Of a DNA stretch of 49,008 bases, positions 40,317 through 47,931 are shown piece by piece; within the stretch, counting starts at the first letter, position 1; the number at the start of each line of letters is the position of its first letter. The stretch comes from 66-474 sp036278635. GTDB lineage: Bacteria; Pseudomonadota; Gammaproteobacteria; Xanthomonadales; Rhodanobacteraceae. The stretch lies in the NCBI GenBank assembly GCA_036278635.1, contig DASUKQ010000009.1, positions 1 through 49,008 on the forward strand, in the 5' to 3' direction. A program made the translations under genes and the position numbers. The notes under the pieces are model-generated. The model was not told the DNA's origin. It saw only the letters and a list, made by a program, of their open reading frames with translations, and did not search any database.

Positions 40317-41645
40317 CGGAATGCCGTACCGCTGCATGCGCCGATACAACGCCTGCCGGGACAGGCCCAGCGTACGCGCGGCGCGGCTGATCACGCCACC
40401 CGCCCTCTTCAATGCTTCCTCGACGGCTTCGCGCGGCGGGTCGTCCAGGCTGCGCGACGCGGTCGGTGCGACCACCGGCAAGCCCAGGTGCTCCACCGTG
40501 ATTTCGTCGCGCCCGCCCAGCAGCTTCGCGCGGTCGATGGCGTTTTTCAGTTCGCGTACATTGCCGGGCCACGAATAAGCAAACAGTGCGTCGCGCGCAT
40601 CGTCCGACAGCACCGCGTCGTCGTCGAGGAAATGCTCGGCCAGCGGCAGCACGTCCTCGCTGCGCTCGGCCAGCGGCGGCAGCGTGACCTCGATGGTATT
40701 CAGCCGGTAATACAGGTCTTCGCGGAACTTTCCGTCGCGGATCATCGCGCCGATATCCGCATTGGTCGCGCTGATCACGCGCACCTTGACCTTGCGGGTA
40801 CGGGTGGAGCCCAGGCGTTCGAACTCGCCCGATTCCAGCACGCGCAGCAACTTCATCTGTCCCGCTGGCGGCAGGTTGCCGATTTCGTCGAGAAACAGCG
40901 TCCCGCCATCGGCGGCCTCGAAGCGCCCCTCGCGGGCGCGCGTTGCGCCGGTGAACGCACCGGCCTCGGCGCCGAACAGCTCGGCTTCGATCAACTCGCC
41001 GGGCAGCGCACCGCAGTTCACGGTCACCAGCGGCTTGTCGCGCACTGCAGAATTGGCGTGCACGATTTCCGCGATGCGCTCCTTGCCCGCACCATTCGGA
41101 CCCGTGACCAGTACCGGCACTTCCGCGCGCGCGACACGGCAGGCCAGCTCGAGCACCTGCAGCATTTCGTCGGAAGCGAACACGATGCCGCGCAGATCAT
41201 AGTTGTGCTCCAGCGCGTCGCGACGGCGTCGGCGCGTCATCCGCGTGTGCGCGGCGACACGGGCGTTCTCGGAGAGTTCGAGCAGGTTCTCGACCGTCGC
41301 CAGCAGCTTGGCATCGTCCCACGGCTTGGACAGGTAGTCCGCGGCGCCGGCCTTGACCAGTTGCACCGCGGTTTCCAGGTGCGACCAGCCGGTCAGGAGG
41401 ATCACCGGCAAATCGGGATGCCGTTCCCGGATCGCATGGAACAACGCGACGCCCTCTTCGCCCGACGTGGTGTCCGCGCTGAAATTCATGTCCGCAATCA
41501 CAACGTCCACCTGCTCGCGCGACAGCAACGCGAGGCCTTCGTCGGGCGTCGCCGCGCCCAGCGGGCGGATGTCATGGAGCGACAACAGCAGCGACAGCGC
41601 CTCGAGCACCGCCGGTTGGTCGTCGATGATCAGGACGGTGCGCAT
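40305..41645 (-). CDS. NtrC-family sigma-54-dependent response regulator
   Basis: This 446-residue three-domain activator has a receiver domain (1-120) with IIDDQ, the phospho-acceptor D52 in IADMNF, T85 and K107. The AAA+ domain (about 150-375) has Walker A GPNGAGKE (182-189; most relatives have GExGTGKE), GAFTGA (229-234) for sigma-54 contact and the Walker B region GGTLFLDEIGNL. The Fis-type helix-turn-helix is ISRAARTLGLSRQALYRRMQ. An insertion with acidic and Thr/Ser residues lies after D52. It should activate sigma-54 promoters, perhaps those of the ABC permease genes upstream. It precedes the kinase gene with a repeat-filled 225-base gap. Confidence 0.92.
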   Translation of the reverse strand: MRTVLIIDDQPAVLEALSLLLSLHDIRPLGAATPDEGLALLSREQVDVVIADMNFSADTTSGEEGVALFHAIRERHPDLPVILLTGWSHLETAVQLVKAGAADYLSKPWDDAKLLATVENLLELSENARVAAHTRMTRRRRRDALEHNYDLRGIVFASDEMLQVLELACRVARAEVPVLVTGPNGAGKERIAEIVHANSAVRDKPLVTVNCGALPGELIEAELFGAEAGAFTGATRAREGRFEAADGGTLFLDEIGNLPPAGQMKLLRVLESGEFERLGSTRTRKVKVRVISATNADIGAMIRDGKFREDLYYRLNTIEVTLPPLAERSEDVLPLAEHFLDDDAVLSDDARDALFAYSWPGNVRELKNAIDRAKLLGGRDEITVEHLGLPVVAPTASRSLDDPPREAVEEALKRAGGVISRAARTLGLSRQALYRRMQRYGIPTEG

Positions 41646-41712
41646 GCGGTTCTCGTCATGGCTTGCATCAAGACGGCGTCGGCCGGAAGAGCCAACATGT
41701 TAGCAAGCGTCA

Positions 41713-42150
41713 TCATCCACCACTGACTGGCGGTGGCGGTGGCGGGGGCGGCGGGGGCGGCGGCGCAGGAGGCTTGGGCGGCATGAACCGCATGTAGTCA
41801 CCCACGGCGACGGTCAGGACCTGCGGTGTGCCATCCCGGCGCACCAGCATGCGCGCGGTGGCGGACTTGCCTGCGTGCAGGCGATCGAGCAGCCCATCAA
41901 TGTTCGTTACCGCTTGTCCATCCACGGCAAGAATGACGTCGGAAGTCCGCAGGCCCAGAACACCTTCGGGCCTGGCTTCGACGACATGGATACCCTGCTG
42001 ATCACTCGATTTCATGACCAGCGCGCGGCTGCCATCGTGCCAGCTCAGGCTGCCATCGCCGTTGTCCTGGTGAATCGACAGGCTTTCCGCCCCCGCGGGC
42101 ATGGCGAAGGCGCTGGCAAGAAACAAAATTGCGAACAGTCTGCATTGCAT
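41713..42150 (-). CDS. Exported PDZ-domain protein with polyproline tail
   Basis: This 145-residue protein has a signal peptide (1-21, ending PAGAES), then a single PDZ-like domain (about 50-115). GVLGLRTSDVILAVDGQAVT and LLDRLHAGKSATARMLVRR are the usual PDZ loop and helix. No protease domain is present. The C-terminus after residue 120 is KPPAP followed by an uninterrupted run of about 12 prolines and VSGG. Such a run would need EF-P for translation and could act as a ligand or spacer. It sits between the permease genes and the two-component genes in the same direction, so it may be an accessory factor of the transporter. Confidence 0.82.
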   Translation of the reverse strand: MQCRLFAILFLASAFAMPAGAESLSIHQDNGDGSLSWHDGSRALVMKSSDQQGIHVVEARPEGVLGLRTSDVILAVDGQAVTNIDGLLDRLHAGKSATARMLVRRDGTPQVLTVAVGDYMRFMPPKPPAPPPPPPPPPPPPVSGG

Positions 42151-42193
42151 GAGTCACCTCGCTCCCGGGATTCGGACGGATTGTCAATCGACG

Positions 42194-43468
42194 TTACACG
42201 GAACGCGTCGCGACCACCGGCGGCACGTTCGACGCGCGCAGCGCCGGCGCCAGCACCGCGAGCTGCCCGAGAACCCACAGTGCCAGCGCGCCGACCGGCA
42301 GGTACCACAAAGGCAGTCGCGGCATTTCGTAGTGTTTCATCAGCAGCAGGTTCAGGCCGACCGCCAGCAGCACGCCCAGCACCACGCCGAGGGTGACGAT
42401 CAGGAAATTCTCGGTCTGGAAATAGCGCAGGATGTCGCCACGCGTCGCGCCGATGGCACGGCGGATGCCGATGGTCCGGGTGCGCTGCTGTACCCAGAAA
42501 CTTGCAAGGCCGGTGATGCCGAGCGCGGTGACGAACAACAGGCCCAGCGCCGCGGCCAGCAGCAGGTCGACCATGGTGGCGTCGCGGCGAAAGTAGTCGC
42601 TGCGGATCTGCGCGTAGGTTTGCGCATCGTCTGCCGACACCTGCCGGCTCGGCACGCGTTTCACGAGCGCGGCCGCAGCCTCCTTCATCACGCCCGCGCG
42701 ATCCGAAGGCTTGCTGCGCAGCGCGAACATCGCGTGCCCCCTGACCGGCTCGACCGGCAACACCACGGACTGATCGTCGCTGCCGGCGCCGCCGAAGTCG
42801 TTGCGGTGCAAATGCGCGACCACGCCAACGATGGGTGTGCCATACCCACTCATGATTCCGCTGCCGCCGAAGTACACGACCCGGCCCACCACGTGGGCCG
42901 GGTGCGCCGGAAACAGGCGTTCGGCGAATTGCCGGGTGACGATCATGGCCGGAAAGTTGACCGGCCCGTCGGCTTTGTCCGGCAGGTATTCGCCGACACG
43001 GAAATCGCGCCCGGCCACCAGCTTCAGGCCGAGCGTCCGCAGCGTGTCCGGGCCGCCGGTATAGACGTCCGCGGAGGCACAACCGGGGACATCGATCGAG
43101 TGCGCCTTCTTCACCGCCTCGATGGCATCGAGGCTGGTGCAACCCCCGGAGGAATGCCGGCTGTGCGTGAACGGCACGTTGCTGATGAGGGTGGCGGATT
43201 CCACCCCGGGGAGCCTGCGCAATGCCGCGACGTCGGCCTTGTGCAGGCTGAGCGCCTCGCTGCCCGGCTTCACCTGCAAATCGTGGACCGTGACGATCGA
43301 AAGCGAAGCTTCGTCCAGTCCACTGGGCACCGTGATCCGCTCGACACGCTGGACGATCAGGAACACGGCGTTGCACACGATGGCGCAGGTAAACGCCACC
43401 TGCAGCGCCAGCAGCGTGGCCGTCAACTTGTGCTTGCGCAACGTTGCCACGATCGGTCGAATTTGCAT
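42194..43468 (-). CDS. ABC transporter permease, class A copy 1 (MacB/FtsX type)
   Basis: This 424-residue permease starts MQIRPIVATLRKHKLTATLL. An N-terminal membrane helix is followed by a periplasmic MacB-type core (about 45-285) and a C-terminal FtsX domain with three helices. The FtsX domain includes ITGLASFWVQQR, IGIRRAIGATRGDILRYFQTE and the end PPVVATRSV. Class A copies end in VPPVVATR and share this FtsX block closely. No ATPase is fused. It is expected to work with a separate ATP-binding subunit, probably upstream beyond the window. Confidence 0.88.
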   Translation of the reverse strand: MQIRPIVATLRKHKLTATLLALQVAFTCAIVCNAVFLIVQRVERITVPSGLDEASLSIVTVHDLQVKPGSEALSLHKADVAALRRLPGVESATLISNVPFTHSRHSSGGCTSLDAIEAVKKAHSIDVPGCASADVYTGGPDTLRTLGLKLVAGRDFRVGEYLPDKADGPVNFPAMIVTRQFAERLFPAHPAHVVGRVVYFGGSGIMSGYGTPIVGVVAHLHRNDFGGAGSDDQSVVLPVEPVRGHAMFALRSKPSDRAGVMKEAAAALVKRVPSRQVSADDAQTYAQIRSDYFRRDATMVDLLLAAALGLLFVTALGITGLASFWVQQRTRTIGIRRAIGATRGDILRYFQTENFLIVTLGVVLGVLLAVGLNLLLMKHYEMPRLPLWYLPVGALALWVLGQLAVLAPALRASNVPPVVATRSV

Positions 43469-43512
43469 GATTGAGTCTCTAATTCCGGGGCTTGGCTTGG
43501 CTTGGCTTTGCT

Positions 43513-43620
43513 CCCTCCCCTTCAAGGGGAGGGCCGGGGTGGGGATGGGTTGTTTTGCTTTGCTTTGCCCATCTGCATCAACCCCATCCCCATCCAAACC
43601 TTCCCCTTGAAGGGGAAGGC
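43513..43620. repeat. CCCCTTCAAGGGG repeat pair between class A1 and class B1 genes
   Basis: CTCCCTCCCCTTCAAGGGGA with GGGCCGGGGTGGGGATGG is followed by the inverse ACCCCATCCCCATCCAAACC and TTCCCCTTGAAGGGGAAGG. The right arm touches the stop codon of the class B1 gene. The spacer between A2 and B2 is nearly the same in the same orientation. Confidence 0.9.
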
Positions 43621-43621
43621 T

Positions 43622-44926
43622 TCACAGCGTTTTCAATTGCAACGCCGGCGTGATGCGGCAGGCCCGCCACGCCGGCAGCAAGCCGGCAAGGACGCTGACG
43701 ATGACCGCCAGCACGACGGTTACCACCAGCATCTGGCCGTCCATGTGCGCCAATTGCGCGTAGTCGTCCGGCCGCTGGCGCACCGTCCACAGCCCCAACT
43801 CGGCGATGCCGACGCCGAGCAGCCCGCCCGCCAGGCCGATCAGCCCCGACTCGGTCCCGAACTGCACGAAGATGTTGTATTGCGTGGCGCCCAACGCGCG
43901 GCGCACGCTGATCTCGCCGCCGGAGCGCAGGAACTTGGCCAGCAGCAACGCGATGATGTTCACCATGCACACGAACAGGAAACCCAGGGCGAGCCAGGCC
44001 TGCAGCAACACGTCGGTGGGCACCATGCCCTGCCGATGCAGCCATTGCATCAAGCCATACAGCCTGGCTTCGTCCGGCGGGCGCTCGAACCGGCCCGCGG
44101 CCTTTTGCTGCGCCGAATAATTGACCAGGAACCGCCGGTAATCCGCGACTTGCTGCGGCGTATCCAGCCGTACCCAGAAATTCAGCCAACTGACGGTCGG
44201 GCTGGTCAGGGACATGCTGTCTTCCCCCCAGCCGCTCCCCCAGGTGTTGCCGAGATCCATGCGGACGGCCGTGGACAGCGGCAGGAAGAACTGGTCGGCC
44301 TCGTCGAAGCTCGCGTTGATCGCGTAGAACAAGGGCTCCGGGTGCCAGTCCCCGACCACGCCGACGATCCGGAAATCGTGCTTGTCGAGCTGCACCACCT
44401 TGCCCACCGCACGCCCGCCGCCCAACCATTTGCGGGCGAACCCCTGCGTCACCACCACCACCGGCGCCCCCTCGGCGTCGGCCTGCTCCGACCACGGCGT
44501 GCCTGCGACGAACGGCACCCCGAACATGGTGAAGAAGTCGCGTGTGGTGTAGCTTCCGACCAACGACTCCGGATGCACGCCCGGCTCGGTGGAGTGGGCG
44601 ACGAGATTGCCGCGCGCCATCGCGGCCTGCTGGACGCCCTTGTGCGCATCCAGCAGGGCCTTGGCATCCGGCCAGGTCAAGGCCGCGTTCGGCCCGTGAC
44701 CGATGTCCTCCGGTTTGATCTTGTAGCTGAACGGCAACGGATCGAGGAACGGCCGGTACAAGTGTGCACTGCGTCCGGGCAAGGGATCGCCGCTCATCAC
44801 GTGCAGCACCGTGAGCATGGTCATCGAGGCGCCGATGCCGAGCCCGATCGCCAGCACCATCAGCGCGGTGAGGACGGGATTGCGCTTCAGGCTGCGCCAT
44901 GCGAGGTCTATGTAGTAACCGAACAC
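43622..44926 (-). CDS. ABC transporter permease, class B copy 1 (MacB/FtsX type)
   Basis: This 434-residue permease starts at GTG 44926 (MFGYYIDLAWRSLKRNPVLT) with GGAGA 8 bases upstream. Class B features are the N-terminal helix VLAIGLGIGASMTMLTVLHV with SGDPLP after it, and a periplasmic core rich in W, Y and P. A C-terminal FtsX domain contains GEISVRRALGATQYNIFVQF and the end WRACRITPALQLKTL. It differs from class A in its N-terminal membrane anchor and in its LxLK ending. The order in the array is B2, A2, B1, A1 in transcription order after A3. Confidence 0.88.
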   Translation of the reverse strand: MFGYYIDLAWRSLKRNPVLTALMVLAIGLGIGASMTMLTVLHVMSGDPLPGRSAHLYRPFLDPLPFSYKIKPEDIGHGPNAALTWPDAKALLDAHKGVQQAAMARGNLVAHSTEPGVHPESLVGSYTTRDFFTMFGVPFVAGTPWSEQADAEGAPVVVVTQGFARKWLGGGRAVGKVVQLDKHDFRIVGVVGDWHPEPLFYAINASFDEADQFFLPLSTAVRMDLGNTWGSGWGEDSMSLTSPTVSWLNFWVRLDTPQQVADYRRFLVNYSAQQKAAGRFERPPDEARLYGLMQWLHRQGMVPTDVLLQAWLALGFLFVCMVNIIALLLAKFLRSGGEISVRRALGATQYNIFVQFGTESGLIGLAGGLLGVGIAELGLWTVRQRPDDYAQLAHMDGQMLVVTVVLAVIVSVLAGLLPAWRACRITPALQLKTL

Positions 44927-44946
44927 TTGTATCTCTCCCACGTTTT

Positions 44947-45072
44947 TCCTTCTCCCCCCGGGAGAAGGTGGCCCGAAGGGCCGGATGAGGGTCCGCTCCC
45001 GCACTGACTTCACGCGAGCGTCGTACCCTCACCCGCCGCTACGCGGCACCCTCGCCCGGAGGGAGAGGGAAA
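44947..45072. repeat. Two-hairpin GAGGGT repeat between class B1 and A2 genes
   Basis: CTTCTCCCCCCGGGAGAAGG with GGCCCGAAGGGCCGGATGAG is followed by the inverse block ACCCTCACCCGC and CTCGCCCGGAGGGAGAGGG. The same family lies at 40222 and, in opposite orientation, at 47803. Confidence 0.85.
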
Positions 45073-45076
45073 GACA

Positions 45077-46300
45077 TCACGCACCCCGCGTCGCGACCAC
45101 CGGTGGCACGTTGGCGGCGCGCAACGCCGGCCCCAGCACCGCAAGTTGCCCCAGCAGCCACAGCGCGATCGCGCTGGCCGGCAGGTAGTACCAGGGCAGC
45201 CGGTCCAGCTGGTAGTGCTGCATCAGGTACAGGTTGATGCCGAACGCCAGAAGCATCCCGACCGCGACGCCCGCCGTACTCAGGATAAAATTCTCGGTCT
45301 GGAAGTACTGCATGATGTGGGCGCGTGTCGCCCCCACGGCACGACGGATCCCGATCTGCCGTCGCCGCTGGCCGACCCAGAAACTGGTGAGCCCCACGAT
45401 GCCGAACGCGGTCACCGCCAGCATCACCACGCACACCAGCACCAGCATCCAGACCATGCTGCGGGTGGTCGCGAAGAAGTCGTCGCGGATTTCCGTGAAG
45501 GTCTTGCCCTCGAACACCGCGTTGGGCGACATCGCTTGCAGCTTCGCGGTCGCTTCGTGGACCACGCGCGCACGATCCTGCGGCGCGCTGCGCACGACGT
45601 AATCGCTCACCACGGCGGACGGGCTGATGGGGAAGAATGCGGACCAGTAGAACTGGCTGAGGCCGCCGCCGTTCTGGTTGGGCCGCAACACGTTGGCGAC
45701 GATCCCGACGACGGTGTAGGTGTTGTTCGGGCCGATCCAGACTCGTTTGCCCAGCGCATCGCCGTCCGGCCACAGGCGGTCGGCCAGGCTCTGGGTGAGG
45801 ATGACCGCGTGTCCGCCCGGTACGTAGAGGTTGCCGCCGGGTTTGCCGTTGGCGTATTCGTCGTCGTTGAAGAAGCGCCCTTTCAGCAAACGCAAGCCCA
45901 GCGCTTCGGGCCCGCCTTGGGTGAACATGTAGATCGCGGCATTCGGGCTGTCCTTCTCGTAGGCCCCTTCAGGCGTCGTCGACATGTTGCTGTTGGAGCT
46001 GCTCCGGCCCAGCGGGACCATGTCGATCGCGGTGGCCGCCGTGACGCCCGGGATCCGGCGCAACATCGCAAGGTCGCGGGGAATGTCCGCATGCGCGAGT
46101 TCGGGATCGGTGCCCTGCACGCTGATGTCCGAAATGCCCTGCTCGTCGATCGCATTGGGCATGTGCAGTTCGGAAACACGCTGGCCGATCATGAACACCG
46201 CGTTGCAAAGCACCGCGCAAGCCAGCGCGATCTCCAGCACGATCAGCAGGGCCGGGATCTTGTGCTTGCGCAACGCGGCGAGGATGGGTTGGAAGTTCAT
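45077..46300 (-). CDS. ABC transporter permease, class A copy 2
   Basis: This 407-residue permease starts MNFQPILAALRKHKIPALLI, clearly homologous to class A1 (both have LRKHK then a helix with NAVF). The periplasmic core spans about 45-275. The FtsX domain has FGIVGLTSFWVGQRRR, IGIRRAVGATRAHIMQYFQTE and the end NVPPVVATRGA. The A1 and A2 C-terminal thirds are strongly alike while the periplasmic cores differ, as expected if the cores face different substrates or partners. The ATG at 46300 matches the class A start. Confidence 0.88.
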   Translation of the reverse strand: MNFQPILAALRKHKIPALLIVLEIALACAVLCNAVFMIGQRVSELHMPNAIDEQGISDISVQGTDPELAHADIPRDLAMLRRIPGVTAATAIDMVPLGRSSSNSNMSTTPEGAYEKDSPNAAIYMFTQGGPEALGLRLLKGRFFNDDEYANGKPGGNLYVPGGHAVILTQSLADRLWPDGDALGKRVWIGPNNTYTVVGIVANVLRPNQNGGGLSQFYWSAFFPISPSAVVSDYVVRSAPQDRARVVHEATAKLQAMSPNAVFEGKTFTEIRDDFFATTRSMVWMLVLVCVVMLAVTAFGIVGLTSFWVGQRRRQIGIRRAVGATRAHIMQYFQTENFILSTAGVAVGMLLAFGINLYLMQHYQLDRLPWYYLPASAIALWLLGQLAVLGPALRAANVPPVVATRGA

Positions 46301-46337
46301 GGGCTATCTCTCGGAATCAACGTTCACTGATTTGTCG

Positions 46338-46471
46338 CCTCCCCATCAAGGGGGAGGGCCGTTCGGCTCTTCTCCCTCCCCTTCAAGGGGAGGGCCGGGG
46401 TGGGGATGGTGTGCACGACCCTGCAAAACCTGCCCCATCCCCATCCAAACCTTCCCCTTGAAGGGGAAGGC
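46338..46471. repeat. CCCCTTCAAGGGG repeat cluster between class A2 and B2 genes
   Basis: CCTCCCCATCAAGGGGGAGG (a third, degenerate unit), then CTCCCTCCCCTTCAAGGGGA and the inverse unit ending GAAGGGGAAGGC, lead up to the class B2 stop. The last two units match 43513-43620. Confidence 0.9.
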
Positions 46472-47785
46472 TTAAACGCTTTTCAACTGCGGCGCCGGCG
46501 CGACGACGCAGGCACGCCACGCCGGCAGCAGGCCCGCGATCAGGCTGGCGATCAGCGCGATCACGAACGTGGCCACGAACATCGTGACGTCCAGGTGCGC
46601 GAGGCTGGCGTACTCCGCCGGCTGGTGCCGGATCGCCCACAGGCCGAGTTCCGCGAAGATCAGCCCCAGCACGCCGCCGGCAACGCCGACCAGCCCGGAC
46701 TCGACCATGAACTGTGCGAACACCGCGCCGCGCGTCGCGCCCAGCGCCCGGCGCACGCCGATTTCGCGCGATCGGCGCAGGCACTTGGCCAACAGCAGGC
46801 CCACTGTATTGACGATGCAAATCAACAGGAACCCGAACGCGAGGTTGGCCTGCAACTGCGCGTCGTCGGGCACCACCTGCTGCTGGTCCAGGAACCCGAC
46901 GAGGTCCGGCAAGGCGACTTCGGGGTGGTGCATGCGCCCCAGTGAAATCTGCTGCGCCACGTAGTTCGAAAGGAACGACTTGTAGGCGGCGGCATCGGAA
47001 GCGTGCTTCAACTCCAGCCACAAGGCCACGAACATGCACGGTGCGGTCTCGAGGTGGTTGCTATCGGCGTCCGCCGACCAACAATTGGTATTTTGCGGAC
47101 TCATCTTGTCGGCCAGCGCCGTTTGCAGCGGCATGAACACCGCATCGCCCTTGCCGTAACTGCGGCCACCCAGGTTCACCGAGTAGAACCGTGGCTGCGG
47201 CGCCCAATGCTTCAGGACGCCGACGACGCGATAGTCATGGTCGTTGATCCGAAGCATCTGCCCGACGCTGTTCCTGCCGTCGAACAGCTTGTCGTTGAGC
47301 ACATCCGAGATCACCGCGACGCGTGCGCGGTCGTCGTCGTCCTGCCCGCCCCAGCCGCTGCCGTACTCGAACGGCGCGTCGAACATCGCGAAGAAGTCCG
47401 CGGTGGTCATCACGCCGTTGCTGAAGAACGGACGGGCATTGACCCGCTTGGGCGCGACTTTCGCGTGTGTCAGTGCCATCACCGCCTGGCGTTCGGCGCG
47501 GCGCGCGCGCATCAGGTTCATGGCGTCGGTATAGGGCATCAGGTCCCCGAACCCCTGCCACAGTTTTTCGGACGACTGCGTGATCTTGGCGGGGTACGGA
47601 TTGATTTCCGCCGTGAACAGCCGCTCGCTCTTCTGCGGCAGCGGATCACCGGACAACAGCTTCAGCACCGTCAGCGTCGTGATCGACGCACCGATGCCGA
47701 GGCCCAGCGCCAGCACCATCAGCGCGGTCAGGACGCGGTTGCGCTTGAAGCTGCGCAGTGCGAGATCCAGGTAATATCTGAACAT
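46472..47785 (-). CDS. ABC transporter permease, class B copy 2
   Basis: This 437-residue permease starts MFRYYLDLALRSFKRNRVLT, matching class B1. The helix VLALGLGIGASITTLTVLKL and the motif SGDPLPQKSERLFTAE follow. The FtsX domain has REIGVRRALGATRGAVFAQF and ends WRACVVAPAPQLKSV. The periplasmic core includes cysteines (TNCW, APCMF) not shared with B1. The ATG at 47785 is clear. It is transcribed after the partial class A3 gene. Confidence 0.88.
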   Translation of the reverse strand: MFRYYLDLALRSFKRNRVLTALMVLALGLGIGASITTLTVLKLLSGDPLPQKSERLFTAEINPYPAKITQSSEKLWQGFGDLMPYTDAMNLMRARRAERQAVMALTHAKVAPKRVNARPFFSNGVMTTADFFAMFDAPFEYGSGWGGQDDDDRARVAVISDVLNDKLFDGRNSVGQMLRINDHDYRVVGVLKHWAPQPRFYSVNLGGRSYGKGDAVFMPLQTALADKMSPQNTNCWSADADSNHLETAPCMFVALWLELKHASDAAAYKSFLSNYVAQQISLGRMHHPEVALPDLVGFLDQQQVVPDDAQLQANLAFGFLLICIVNTVGLLLAKCLRRSREIGVRRALGATRGAVFAQFMVESGLVGVAGGVLGLIFAELGLWAIRHQPAEYASLAHLDVTMFVATFVIALIASLIAGLLPAWRACVVAPAPQLKSV

Positions 47786-47802
47786 TCAACGTCTCCAAAG
47801 TT

Positions 47803-47922
47803 GTCTCCCCTCTCCCTCCGGGAGAGGGGTTGGGGGTGAGGGTTCGCGCCTTGCGCGGCATTACGCGAAAACCGAACCCTCATCCGGCCCTTCGGGCCAC
47901 CTTCTCCCGGAGGGAGAAGGGA
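47803..47922. repeat. Two-hairpin GAGGGT repeat between class B2 and A3 genes
   Basis: TCTCCCCTCTCCCTCCGGGA with GGGGTGAGGGTT is followed by the inverse AACCCTCATCCGGCCCTTCG and CTTCTCCCGGAGGGAGAAGG. It is the same family as 44947-45072 but in the reverse orientation. Confidence 0.85.
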
Positions 47923-47931
47923 ACAGCAGAA

